The notes under the pieces are model-generated. The model saw only the letters and a program-made list of their open reading frames with translations, ran no database searches and was not told the DNA's origin. A program made the translations under genes and the position numbers. 60,496 nucleotides of DNA from Caulobacter sp. 602-2. GTDB taxonomy: Bacteria > Pseudomonadota > Alphaproteobacteria > Caulobacterales > Caulobacteraceae. Below are positions 1-9,456 of the stretch, in pieces (the stretch's first letter is position 1; each line of letters starts with the position of its first letter). The stretch spans positions 1 through 60,496 of the forward strand of contig NZ_JAAKGT010000019.1 in assembly GCF_011043625.1 (NCBI RefSeq). The letters are read 5' to 3'.

Positions 1-27
1 CGCTTCTTAGCTTCGGCTGACAAAGCG

Positions 28-64
28 AAGGCCCCGGAGGGAAACCTCCGGGGCCTTTTCTTTT
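28..64 (+). terminator. Rho-independent terminator of a gene left of the window
   Basis: A 12-bp GC-rich stem (AGGCCCCGGAGG / CCTCCGGGGCCT) closes a GAAA tetraloop and is followed by TTTCTTTT. It is almost the same design as the terminator after rplL at 37064. No gene in the window precedes it, so it presumably ends a gene that lies to the left. Confidence 0.85.
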
Positions 65-65
65 G

Positions 66-112
66 ATCCTCCCCCTCTGGGGGAGGTGGCCCGAAGGGCC
101 GGAGGGGGGGGG
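66..112. repeat. GC-rich palindromic intergenic repeat, copy 1
   Basis: A CCTCCCCC...GGGGGAGG hairpin is joined to a second small palindrome (GGCCCGAAGGGCC) and ends in GGAGGGGG. The same architecture recurs throughout the window in both orientations. It directly follows a terminator. Confidence 0.8.
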
Positions 113-503
113 GCGACGGGGATAGAGCAGCGTGGATCCCCGGCGCATCGCCAACGGAATTCAACGATCTCAACCCCTTGCAACTTTCTCGCGCCCCTGG
201 ATCAGACGCGATCAAACCCGCCGTACACTCAAAGCTGTCCCGTCGCAGGGAGAGGGCGCAAGGATCCGGCCCGAAGCGGCGACGTGGATGCGATCGAGCG
301 GGGCCGCCGGAGCTGCGTGAGCAGGGCCGGGCCAGGCTTAAATGAGGATGGGGGACGTAAACCCATCCATCGGGAGCTTGCCTGACTAGGCTCCCGCCCG
401 TCCAAGGGTCCGCGCCGCCATGCACGCCTGGCCGCCAAGAAACGGGGCGCACTGCATGGGGAAGGGGCAAAAGGCGGAAGAGGCCTGCGCGCCCCGGCCT
501 AAG
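113..503. other. Intergenic stretch without a recognisable gene
   Basis: Short ORFs exist on both strands, but none has a convincing ribosome binding site, codon bias or recognisable protein sequence. I looked for tmRNA tag codons, an SRP RNA GGAAGCAGCC-type loop and RNase P signatures and found none. A small inverted repeat lies near 340-385 (GGATGGGGGACGT...CCATCC). It may be the 3' region of a transcript from the left or a noncoding RNA locus. Confidence 0.4.
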
Positions 504-588
504 GAAAAACGATCGCGCGGGGCGTTCCAGCTTCGTCGAAACGGTACTTAGAACTCACACATCCGGGCGAGGCCCGGACGCCCCGCGC
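504..588 (-). ncRNA. Candidate structured RNA or decorated terminator
   Basis: Positions 515-528 (GCGCGGGGCGTTCC) pair with 576-588 (GGACGCCCCGCGC), giving a 13-bp stem with one bulged T. The enclosed loop of about 47 nt contains two more hairpins: CCGGGC-GAG-GCCCGG at 563-577, which competes with the last two pairs of the main stem, and GTTTCGACGAAGC at about 530-542 on the minus strand. Read on the minus strand the main stem is followed by GATCGTTTTTCC, a U-run typical of intrinsic termination. It lies downstream of the DUF998 gene. It could be a small RNA, a 3'-UTR-derived RNA or an elaborate terminator; I recognise no Rfam family. Confidence 0.4.
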
Positions 589-642
589 CCTCTCCATCAG
601 CTCTGCGCAATCGCGCGAGAGGCCGAGAAGCCGTGCGTCCAA

Positions 643-688
643 GATCCTCCCCCTGAAGGGGGGAGGTGGCCCGAAGGGCCGGAGGGGG
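643..688. repeat. GC-rich palindromic intergenic repeat, copy 2
   Basis: Same element as at 66-112 (CCTCCCCCTGAAGGGG..., GGCCCGAAGGGCC, GGAGGGGG). It sits only 15 bp beyond the stop codon of the minus-strand DUF998 gene, so it is probably transcribed as part of that mRNA's 3' end. Confidence 0.8.
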
Positions 689-703
689 TCAGCCGCAGGC
701 GGC

Positions 704-1357
704 TCAGGCCGTCGCCGGTTCCAGTTCCGCAGGCTTCGCCCGCCAGCCGCGTTCCAGGCTCCAGGCGGCGATGCCCAGCCACAGGAGGCCCAGGAACGCA
801 TGTCCGCGCTGCCAGAAGCCGACGTCATTGCCCGTGCGCACGTTCCACACGCCCGTCAGCAGGGCCAGCACCAGCAGGAGGCCGAAGAACCAGCCCAGCG
901 AGAAGTGCGCCAGGCGGCGATAGCCCGGCTTGCCCCACAGGGCCCAGGCGGTGAACAGCGGCGCGAACTGGATGGCCAGGCCCACGCCGCAGGCCCGGTG
1001 CATCGGGTCGGGCCAGTGGAAGATCCCGGCGAAGAAGGCGCCCAGGCCGGTCATCGCCACCCACAGGCCGGCGAAGGCCGAGACCTGCCGGCGGCCGCCG
1101 GCCTTTTCCAGGGCATGGGCGAAGCCCGCCCCGGCGAACAGGCCCGCTGCGCCGGCCAGCATCATGCCCAGGTTGAAGACTTCCGGGGTCGGGGCCGCCG
1201 GGCCGCCCAGCTCGCTGATGAACTGGGCGCCGGGGTCGAAGCCGGGGAACAGCTTCTGGGCCAGCCACACGTCGGCGACCATCGCCACCGGCGTGATCAC
1301 GCCGAGCTTCAGGAGCGCGCCCACGCTGGCCACAAGATTCCCTCTCGATAAGGACAT
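704..1357 (-). CDS. DUF998 family integral membrane protein
   Basis: The 217-residue product is very hydrophobic, with about six predicted membrane-spanning segments (near residues 15-35, 60-85, 92-115, 125-142, 150-170 and 180-200). The overall pattern, an FPGFDPGAQFISELGG segment after the first helix followed by HWPDPMHRACG, matches DUF998 proteins, whose biochemical role is unknown. The ATG at 1357 has no strong Shine-Dalgarno. The gene is on the same strand as the M28 peptidase but separated from it by a large hairpin, so co-transcription is doubtful. The family call is from sequence memory. Confidence 0.75.
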   Translation of the reverse strand: MSLSRGNLVASVGALLKLGVITPVAMVADVWLAQKLFPGFDPGAQFISELGGPAAPTPEVFNLGMMLAGAAGLFAGAGFAHALEKAGGRRQVSAFAGLWVAMTGLGAFFAGIFHWPDPMHRACGVGLAIQFAPLFTAWALWGKPGYRRLAHFSLGWFFGLLLVLALLTGVWNVRTGNDVGFWQRGHAFLGLLWLGIAAWSLERGWRAKPAELEPATA

Positions 1358-1417
1358 GAGCGTGGCAGCCGAAAGTGTAAGCGGTTTCGGCGCTCGCCAC
1401 GCTCAAGTGTATGAAAC

Positions 1418-1469
1418 TGAGCCTGTTTTATCCGCTTCTGATGGAATCCATCAGAAGCGGACAGGCTCA
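1418..1469. repeat. Long near-perfect palindrome / hairpin
   Basis: TCCGCTTCTGATGGA at 1431-1445 is perfectly complementary to 1447-1461, and TGAGCCTG at 1418-1425 to CAGGCTCA at 1462-1469. Only TTTTA is bulged out and the loop is a single A, giving 23 bp of stem. It lies between the stop of the M28 peptidase gene and the start of the DUF998 gene, both on the minus strand, and probably acts as a transcript barrier or terminator, although only a weak T-run follows. Confidence 0.65.
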
Positions 1470-1511
1470 GGAGCAAAATCAGCCTCTCCGTCCTTCCGGT
1501 CAATGGGTCGT

Positions 1512-3170
1512 TCAGCGCGCGGCCGAGGACGGGTGCCCCTTGGGCGCGAAGGTCGAGCCGAAGAAGTCGCCGGCCTTCCAGGTCGGGCGCTCGGGGGCGT
1601 CGGCCAGGTCGTGGGCGATCTCGTAGTTGACGAGCGCGAACTTGGCGGCGGCCTGATAGTCGATCGGCTGCTTCAGGTCGTCATTGGGCTTGTGATAGTG
1701 CGTGGCCAGGAAGTCCTTGAAGGCTTTCTCGCCGCCGTTCTTGAAGCCGGTCATCAGGAACACCGACGGCACGCCCTGCTCGACGAAGCGATAGTGGTCG
1801 CTGCGGGTGAACAGGCCTTCCTCGGGCATCGGGTCGGGCGACAGGGCGATGTCGACGCGGCCGGCCGCCTTGGCGACGATCGGGCCGATGGTCGAGCGGT
1901 CGGCGCCGAACGCGACCACGTCGGTGAACGGGTACAGCAGCACCGGCATGTCGAGATTGACGTCGGCGGCCAGGTCGGCCTTCGGCACGGTCGGGTTGTG
2001 GGCGAAGTAGTCCGAGCCGATCAGGCCCTTTTCCTCGGCGGTGACGGCCAGCAGCAGGATCGAGCGCTTGGGCCGGGCCTTGCCTTGGGTGAAGCCGCGG
2101 CCGACCTCGAGCAGGGTGGCGATGCCGCTCGCGTTGTCGAGGGCTCCGTTATAGACGGCGTCCTCGCCGGGCTTGGGGTTTTCCTTGATCCCCTCGTGGT
2201 CGAGGTGGGCGCTGAGGACGATGGTCTGGGCCTTCAGGCTCGGGTCCGAGCCCTCGATCAGGCCGGCGACGTTGCTGCTGCGGCGCTGCTCGATCTCGCT
2301 CTTCAGGGCGATGGCGGCGGTCGTCGGCAGGGCGAAGCCCTCGACCTTGCCGTCGGGCGTCTCGGCGGCGGCGTAGGCGGCCTCCAGGCGCGTGGCGGCC
2401 GTCCCGAACAGCTTCTGCCCGCCCTTGACGCTGATCGAGGCCAGGCTGGGCGCTGCGCCGCCGCGGACGAAGGGCGCGCCTTCCGGCGTCTTCCAGGTCA
2501 TGCGCCATTCGCGGTTGCCGGCGACGCCGCGCGCGAACGGGCGGCGCTTCTCGCCGGCGGGCGTGCCCAGGGTCAGCACGCCGATCGCGCCGCGACGGGC
2601 GGCCTCGGCCCGCTTGACGCCGACCGAGCCGTAGTGGGCTCGTTCTTCGGTCTGGAAGCCCTTGGGGGCGCCCGACAGCACCACGACGATCTTGCCGGCG
2701 ACGTCGAGGCCGGCGAAGTCGTCGCGACCGCGCTCGGGGGCGCTGACGCCGAAGCCGACGAACACGAGCGGCGCATTGAGGGCCAGCTCGGCCTTGTCGG
2801 CCTGCGGGCTGGGCAGGAAGTCCTCGCCGAACACCAGCGAGGCGGGGGCGGCGGCGCCTTCGGCGACCTTGACCTCGCCGTCGCCGGCCGGGCGGTAGGC
2901 GACCAGCGGCACGGTCTGCAGGTACGAACCGGCGTCGCCGGCGGGCTTCAGGCCCAGCAGGGCGAACTGGGCGGCCACGTAGTTGGCGGCCAGGTCGTAG
3001 CCGCGCGTGCCGGCCTCACGGCCTTCCATCAGGTCGTCGGCCAGGAAGGCCATGTGGGCGCGGATGGCGTCGGCCGAGGGGACGAAGGCGTCCTTGGGAG
3101 CGGCGAGGGCAGGGTGGGCGACCAGCAGAAGGGCGGCGCTCAGGCAGGCGGCGCGGCGCGAGAAGGGCAT
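1512..3170 (-). CDS. Secreted M28 family zinc metallopeptidase
   Basis: A 552-residue exported peptidase. Residues 1-23 form a signal peptide ending ALA. The remaining protein has the M28 (aminopeptidase S/PSMA-like) fold, with a PA-type inserted domain around residues 110-250. All five co-catalytic zinc ligand motifs are visible: His in SAHLDHEG, Asp in GALDNASG, Glu in TAEEKG, Asp in NLDMP and His in THYHKPND. It is expected to trim N-terminal residues from peptides in the periplasm or outside the cell. The upstream divergent gene encodes a flagellar-rod-like mini-protein, 242 bp away, with no evident link. Confidence 0.9.
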   Translation of the reverse strand: MPFSRRAACLSAALLLVAHPALAAPKDAFVPSADAIRAHMAFLADDLMEGREAGTRGYDLAANYVAAQFALLGLKPAGDAGSYLQTVPLVAYRPAGDGEVKVAEGAAAPASLVFGEDFLPSPQADKAELALNAPLVFVGFGVSAPERGRDDFAGLDVAGKIVVVLSGAPKGFQTEERAHYGSVGVKRAEAARRGAIGVLTLGTPAGEKRRPFARGVAGNREWRMTWKTPEGAPFVRGGAAPSLASISVKGGQKLFGTAATRLEAAYAAAETPDGKVEGFALPTTAAIALKSEIEQRRSSNVAGLIEGSDPSLKAQTIVLSAHLDHEGIKENPKPGEDAVYNGALDNASGIATLLEVGRGFTQGKARPKRSILLLAVTAEEKGLIGSDYFAHNPTVPKADLAADVNLDMPVLLYPFTDVVAFGADRSTIGPIVAKAAGRVDIALSPDPMPEEGLFTRSDHYRFVEQGVPSVFLMTGFKNGGEKAFKDFLATHYHKPNDDLKQPIDYQAAAKFALVNYEIAHDLADAPERPTWKAGDFFGSTFAPKGHPSSAAR

Positions 3171-3412
3171 TCGGTCAGGTTCCAGGCGCGGCGGATCCGC
3201 GGAGCCGGCGACCTTGCAGAGGGGCGGGCGGCTTGTCGAGCAAGCTGTGCCTGAACGTTTTGTAATGTCGGCGATGGGAACGTTCGCGCCGGTAACCTTA
3301 ACGAGAAAAATTCTCTACATAATTGGGTAAGGTCGATGGAAATTCACCCTATTTATGAAGATCCGCTTAACCGAACCCCGTCAGCTTCGCGATAAGACAG
3401 GGGAAACGGTTC

Positions 3413-3634
3413 ATGCAGGCCTTCTCGATCTCCGCCGCGGGCATGGGCGCCGCCGCCGGCCGGCTGGCCGCCAGCGCCCAGCGCGTGGGGAGCGATGCGG
3501 GACTTTCCGCCAAGACGGATCTCGCCGCCGAGCGCGTCGAGCAGGTCTCGGCGCGAACCGACTTCTCCGCCAACGCCGCGGTGCTTCGCACCGCCGACGC
3601 CATGACCGGCGTCCTGCTCGACCTTCTGGCCTAG
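3413..3634 (+). CDS. Miniature flagellar basal-body rod-like protein
   Basis: The 73-residue product joins the two halves that mark flagellar axial proteins. An N-terminal segment, MQAFSISAAGMGAAAGRLAA, resembles the rod/hook N-terminal helix. A C-terminal segment with DLAAERV and ANAAVLRTADAM resembles the rod protein C-terminal domain (DLAEEMV...ANAKVIRTADEM). The large central domain of FlgB/C/F/G is absent. The ATG at 3413 follows GGGGAAACGG. It stands alone, upstream of the convergent anti-sigma gene. No full sigma-54 or CtrA box was identified, only isolated TTAAC half sites near 3299 and 3367. The exact role is unknown. Confidence 0.6.
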   Translation: MQAFSISAAGMGAAAGRLAASAQRVGSDAGLSAKTDLAAERVEQVSARTDFSANAAVLRTADAMTGVLLDLLA

Positions 3635-3760
3635 CAGTCCTCCGGTCATTGTCCGCGCCCGCCTCGCGTCCCCCCCTGCGAAGGGCGCGGATACGCCGCC
3701 TCCTGGATTTTCCCCTAGTCTTTCCAGGAGGCGGCGACCCTATCCGCCTTCCGATCTAGC

Positions 3761-4528
3761 TTATCGCCAGTTGCTCTTGAGGGCCTGGGCCTCGCCGGCC
3801 GCGTCCAGCGGCGCGCCGGTGATCATGCCGTCGACCACGGCCATCACCGCCGCCGGCGTCTCCGAGCCGGCCTGGCGGTACTCGCCGGCGGCCGGCGCCG
3901 CCACGGGCGAAGAGGCCAGCACGCGCCAGGCGCCGTCGGCACGGCAGGCCACGCCCGCTTGGTCCTGGCCCTGGAAGGTGCGGCACCAGCGTCCGGACTG
4001 GCTCTTGAAGGTCACGCCGATCCGCACCGGACCCTGGCCCTGCGCGGCCGCGCCGTCCTCCAGGGCCCGGGCCAGCGGCCCGACGGCCATCGGCAGTTCC
4101 GCGGCGCGGCCGTCGGCGGTCGGCGGCGAGGGCAGGGCCAGGCGGCCGATCGCCAGGCCCGCCACCAGGCAGGCGGCCATCGCGGCCCAGGCCGGCGGCT
4201 TGCGGAAGGCCGGCCGGCCGGCGACCGGCGTCGCGGGCTTCTGGACCTTGGCCTTGTCCTTGATCTTTTCCTTGGGCTTGGGCTGGGGGAAGGCGATCAC
4301 CTCGGCCGGCTTGCCGCTGGCGCTCGCCGCCGCCTTCAGGCCGGGAGGAACCGGTTCGCGCAGCACGCCGGCGTGGGCGCCCGACAGCAGGCGGCGCAGG
4401 TCGCGCTGGGCCTGGATCCGTGCGGCCAGCGCCGGATCCTTGGTCATGGCCGCAGTGATCCTGGCCATGGCCTCGGGCGGCAGCTCGCCGTCCACATAGG
4501 CGAAGACCTCTTCGTCGCTCACGGTCAT
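3761..4528 (-). CDS. Membrane-anchored anti-sigma factor
   Basis: The 255-residue protein starts at the ATG that overlaps the stop of the sigma gene (ATGA), so the two are translationally coupled. The N-terminal 50 residues (DEEVFAYVDGELPPEAMARI) are typical of anti-sigma domains in this family. A Lys/Pro-rich linker follows, then one transmembrane helix at about 113-132, and a periplasmic domain with a Cys pair (GRWCRTF, GVACRAD). I infer that it holds the ECF sigma factor at the membrane until an envelope signal releases it. The reading frame stays open upstream within the sigma gene, but the coupled ATG is the sensible start. Confidence 0.8.
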   Translation of the reverse strand: MTVSDEEVFAYVDGELPPEAMARITAAMTKDPALAARIQAQRDLRRLLSGAHAGVLREPVPPGLKAAASASGKPAEVIAFPQPKPKEKIKDKAKVQKPATPVAGRPAFRKPPAWAAMAACLVAGLAIGRLALPSPPTADGRAAELPMAVGPLARALEDGAAAQGQGPVRIGVTFKSQSGRWCRTFQGQDQAGVACRADGAWRVLASSPVAAPAAGEYRQAGSETPAAVMAVVDGMITGAPLDAAGEAQALKSNWR

Positions 4529-5025
4529 GGCCTGGCTCCTTGGTCGATCAGCGCGGCCTGCAGGGCCGTGCGGCCGCGTGCGAGGCGGCTGGTGAGGGTT
4601 CCCATCGGGATGTCGAGACTGTCGGCGGCTTCCTGGTAGGACAGGCCTTCGATCAGCACCAGGGCCACGGCGATCCGCTGGTCCTCGGGCAGGGCGTCCA
4701 GCGCCGCCTCGACGGCGGTCAGGGCCAGGCGTCCGTCCAGCGAGGGCGCGGCCGGGTCGGCGGCGTGCACGCCGGCCTCGGGCGGGGCCAGGACACGGCC
4801 GTGCCGGGCCCTGCTTCTGCTTTCGTCGATCCAGGCGTTGCGCATGATCCGAAACATCCAGCTGTCTTGTCGCGTGCCTTCCCGCCACTGATCGCGGCGC
4901 GCCAGCGCGCGCTCGATGGTCAGCTGCGTCAGGTCGTCGGCGTCTGCGGGATCCCTGGCCAGCACCCGCGCCATGCGGCGAAGCCGCGGCAGCAGGTCCA
5001 GCATGTCCTTTTGAAAAGAATCCAA
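4525..5025 (-). CDS. ECF-type RNA polymerase sigma factor
   Basis: A 166-residue sigma-70 family protein with only regions 2 and 4. Region 2 spans about residues 10-80 (DPADADDLTQLTIERA, DSWMFRIMRNAWIDESR). Region 4 spans about 105-160 and has a helix-turn-helix (GLSYQEAADSLDIPMGTLTS). The longest frame begins with TTG at 5025. An ATG at 5004 has a better placed AAAAGGAC but would remove the conserved SFQKDMLDLLPRL start. It overlaps the anti-sigma gene by 4 bp and diverges from a secreted subtilase, its probable target gene. The ECF group is not assigned. Confidence 0.88.
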   Translation of the reverse strand: MDSFQKDMLDLLPRLRRMARVLARDPADADDLTQLTIERALARRDQWREGTRQDSWMFRIMRNAWIDESRSRARHGRVLAPPEAGVHAADPAAPSLDGRLALTAVEAALDALPEDQRIAVALVLIEGLSYQEAADSLDIPMGTLTSRLARGRTALQAALIDQGARP

Positions 5026-5046
5026 GGTCCGCCTACGTCGCCTAAG

Positions 5047-5072
5047 GGAAGAAACGCGCCGCTTCCGGCGTT
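5047..5072 (+). promoter_or_regulatory. Possible ECF sigma promoter for the subtilase gene
   Basis: GGAAG at 5047-5051 and CGTT at 5069-5072 are separated by 17 bp, resembling the GGAAC-N16/17-CGTT pattern used by ECF factors of alphaproteobacteria. It lies in the 126-bp gap between the divergent sigma factor and subtilase genes and points to the subtilase. Single mismatches and the short motifs make chance occurrence possible. Confidence 0.3.
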
Positions 5073-5151
5073 TAATCCATGAACCGGATAATTATTCCAC
5101 TCCGCGCGGGTTCCGGCCATCGTTCTCGCGCAGCAAGCCTCGGAGATCGCG

Positions 5152-6420
5152 TTGCGGAAGAAAGTCCATGTCCTGGTCGTCGCAGTCTGCGCCCTGGCGC
5201 TGGCGCCGGCGGCGGACGCCCAGCTGCTGCCGGGCGGGCTGCCGTCGCTGCCTGGCCGCCTGCCGGTGGTGTCCGACGTGGTCGACGGGGCCGAGGACCT
5301 GACGACGCGGACGGCGCGGGGCGTGCGCGACCTGGCGGGCCTGGATCGGCTCCAGGCCCTGCTGCGGGCCAATCCGCGCGTTCTGGAGCCCGACGATCAG
5401 GGCCGGCCCGTCGTGCGCGGCGAGGTGCTGGCCGTCTCGCCGAGCGCCGAGGCCCTGCGGCGCGCCCTGGACGCCGGCTTCGTCGAGACCCGGCGCGAGC
5501 GCTCGGGCGATCTCGGCATCGAGCTCGTGACCCTGACCCCGCCGCGCGGCATGGACGCCCGCCAGGCCGTCCGCCGCCTGCGTGCGCTGGATCCGGCCGG
5601 CGACTACGACTTCAACCACATCTACGCCGGCGCCGGCGTGGTCGAGGCCGCCGGTCTGGCGGCGACGGCTTCGACGGCGAGCGGCGCGGGCGCGGCCCGG
5701 GTCGGACTGGTCGACGGCGGCGTGGAGACGGGGCATCCCGACTTTCGCGGCGTCGCCATCGAGCAGCGGGGCTTCGCCAAGGGCGCGCCCAGGGCCGGGG
5801 CGCACGGCACCGCCGCGGCCTCGCTGATCGCGGCCCGCGACTACGGCTCGGCCGGTCCGGGCGCGCGGCTGCTGGCGGCCGACGTCTATGGCTCGACCCC
5901 GACGGGCGGCTCGGCCTCGTCGATCGTCGGGGCGCTGTCCTGGATGAGCGCGGCCAAGGTTCCGGTGGTCAACATCAGCCTCGTCGGGCCCGACAACGGC
6001 GCGCTGCGGGCGGCGGTCAGGGCGCTGGTCGGCCAGGGCGTGCTGGTGGTGGCGGCCGTCGGCAACGACGGCCCGGCCGCGCCGCCGCTCTATCCGGCTT
6101 CCTATCCGGGCGTGGTGGCGGTCACCGGCGTCGACCGGAGGGGCAGGGCGCTGCCCGAAGCCAGCGCCAACGGCCAGGTGGCGTTCTCGGCGCTGGGGGC
6201 CGAGGTGCGGGCCGCCGCGCCCGGCGGCCGCAAGGCGACCCTGCGCGGCACCTCGTTCGCCGCGCCAGTTGTGGCCGGGCGCCTGGCCCGGCTGACGGCC
6301 AGCCCGGACCCGGCCAAGGCGCGGGCGGCCGTGGCCGCCCTGGGCCGCCAGGCCAAGGACCTGGGCGCGCCGGGGCCCGACAAGGTGTTCGGCGCGGGCC
6401 AGGTCGACGCCGGCCGCTAA
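5152..6420 (+). CDS. Secreted S8 family serine peptidase (subtilase)
   Basis: A 422-residue exported subtilisin-like protease. A signal peptide occupies residues 1-23 (ending AADA) and a propeptide-like region runs to about 175. The catalytic domain carries Asp188 in VDGGVETGHPD, His218 in GAHGTAAAS and Ser368 in GTSFAAPV, with oxyanion Asn in VVAAVGNDGP. The start is TTG at 5152, preceded by CGGAGA at a normal spacing; no better ATG is in frame before the signal peptide. It is divergent from the ECF sigma/anti-sigma pair and followed by a low-complexity secreted protein, which suggests one envelope or extracellular regulon. That link is inference. Confidence 0.88.
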   Translation: MRKKVHVLVVAVCALALAPAADAQLLPGGLPSLPGRLPVVSDVVDGAEDLTTRTARGVRDLAGLDRLQALLRANPRVLEPDDQGRPVVRGEVLAVSPSAEALRRALDAGFVETRRERSGDLGIELVTLTPPRGMDARQAVRRLRALDPAGDYDFNHIYAGAGVVEAAGLAATASTASGAGAARVGLVDGGVETGHPDFRGVAIEQRGFAKGAPRAGAHGTAAASLIAARDYGSAGPGARLLAADVYGSTPTGGSASSIVGALSWMSAAKVPVVNISLVGPDNGALRAAVRALVGQGVLVVAAVGNDGPAAPPLYPASYPGVVAVTGVDRRGRALPEASANGQVAFSALGAEVRAAAPGGRKATLRGTSFAAPVVAGRLARLTASPDPAKARAAVAALGRQAKDLGAPGPDKVFGAGQVDAGR

Positions 6421-6519
6421 AAAATCAGCGGCGATGGAAGAAAGCCGCACGCGGCGTCGTTGGACGGGTCAGGAGGCGGAAAGACGCCCCACGGAAATGA
6501 CCCTTCAAGGAGACGTCCC

Positions 6520-7377
6520 ATGCGTAAGATCTCGTTCCTCGTCACCGCCGCCTCGGCCGCCGTCCTGCTGACCGCGCCGCTGGCCAACGCTCAGATCCTG
6601 GGCGGTTCGGGCGGCGGCGGACTGACCGGCGGCCTCACCGGCGGCATGGGCGGGCTGGGCGGCCAGCTGGGCGGCTCCGGCGGTCTCGGCGGCGGCCTGA
6701 CCTCGCCGGACGCCAGCGGCCTGGGTTCTAGCGTCCGCGGGACCACCGGCCGCATCCGCGACCGGGCCGGCGAGACCACCTCGACCGTCCGCGGCAAGGC
6801 CCGCGACGCCGCCGGTCGTACGCGCGGCGCCGCTGAAGGCGCGGCCTCGACCGCCCGCACCGCCGCTTCGAGCGCCAAGGCCGGCGGTTCGGCCGAAGGT
6901 TCGGGCTCGGGCTCGGCTTCGGCGGGCGCCGGCCAGCTGACCGGCGCCCTGGCCGGTTCTGGCTCGGGCGGCGGTTCGCTCGCCGCGCCCGACGCCAGCG
7001 GCCTGACCTCGACCGCCTCGGGCGCCGCCTCGAACGCGGCTTCTCGCGCCCAGGGCGCGGCCGGTTCGGCGCGTGACCGGGCCACGGGCGCGGCCAGTCG
7101 CGCCACGGGCGTCGCCCGCAACGCCGCCGGCTCGGCCCGCGACGCGGCCGCCTCGACCAACGCGACCGGCGACGGCGCCCTGACCGGCGGCGGCTCGATC
7201 AGCCGTGACGGCGCCTCGGGCTCGGCCGGCGGTTCGGGCTCGTCCAGCGCCTCGACCAGCAAGGGCGGCGCCGGCCAGTCCGGCTCGCTGGGCCTGTCGG
7301 GCTCGGCCTCGCGCAGCGGCGTCTCCGGTTCGGCCAATGGCGCCGGCTCGGCCGACGTCAAGACCGGCAACAACTGA
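6520..7377 (+). CDS. Secreted Ala/Gly/Ser-rich protein with duplicated modules
   Basis: The ATG at 6520 has an ideal AAGGAGA seven bases upstream and starts a signal peptide (MRKISFLVTAASAAVLLTAP, cleavage near ANA-Q). The mature part (about 260 residues) is almost only Gly, Ser, Ala, Thr and Arg. It contains a Gly-rich GGLTGG segment, then two related modules that each begin with PDASGL (near residues 63 and 157) and continue with Arg/Ala-rich heptad-like stretches. No catalytic motif is visible. It is likely an extracellular structural or matrix protein. An upstream in-frame ATG at 6460 would destroy the signal peptide and is rejected. Confidence 0.75.
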   Translation: MRKISFLVTAASAAVLLTAPLANAQILGGSGGGGLTGGLTGGMGGLGGQLGGSGGLGGGLTSPDASGLGSSVRGTTGRIRDRAGETTSTVRGKARDAAGRTRGAAEGAASTARTAASSAKAGGSAEGSGSGSASAGAGQLTGALAGSGSGGGSLAAPDASGLTSTASGAASNAASRAQGAAGSARDRATGAASRATGVARNAAGSARDAAASTNATGDGALTGGGSISRDGASGSAGGSGSSSASTSKGGAGQSGSLGLSGSASRSGVSGSANGAGSADVKTGNN

Positions 7378-7401
7378 GCCGGCGTTCTCCGTCGAACTTC
7401 G

Positions 7402-7426
7402 AGGGGCGGCTTCGGTCGCCCCTTTC
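7402..7426 (+). terminator. Terminator of the Ala/Gly/Ser-rich protein gene
   Basis: GGGGCG and CGCCCC form a 6-bp GC stem with a GCTTCGGT loop, followed by a short TTT. It sits 25 bp after the stop codon and just before the oppositely oriented rpoD terminator. Confidence 0.6.
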
Positions 7427-7433
7427 GGCGGGC

Positions 7434-7470
7434 CCAAAGAAAAAGGCGGCGTCCTTGCGGGCGCCGCCTT
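7434..7470 (-). terminator. Rho-independent terminator of rpoD
   Basis: On the minus strand a GGCGGCGCCCGCAAGGACG / CCGCC hairpin (7445-7468) is followed by TTTTTCTTT. It begins 25 bp after the rpoD stop codon. Confidence 0.85.
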
Positions 7471-7494
7471 CGTCTTGTCTGGTCTTGCAGCCGA

Positions 7495-9456
<1,962 letters not shown>

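Noticed and set aside
113..503. tmRNA, SRP RNA, 6S RNA or RNase P RNA
   Set aside because: No tag-peptide codons, SRP loop, or RNase P core motif could be found; only the hairpin at 504-588 is a structured candidate.
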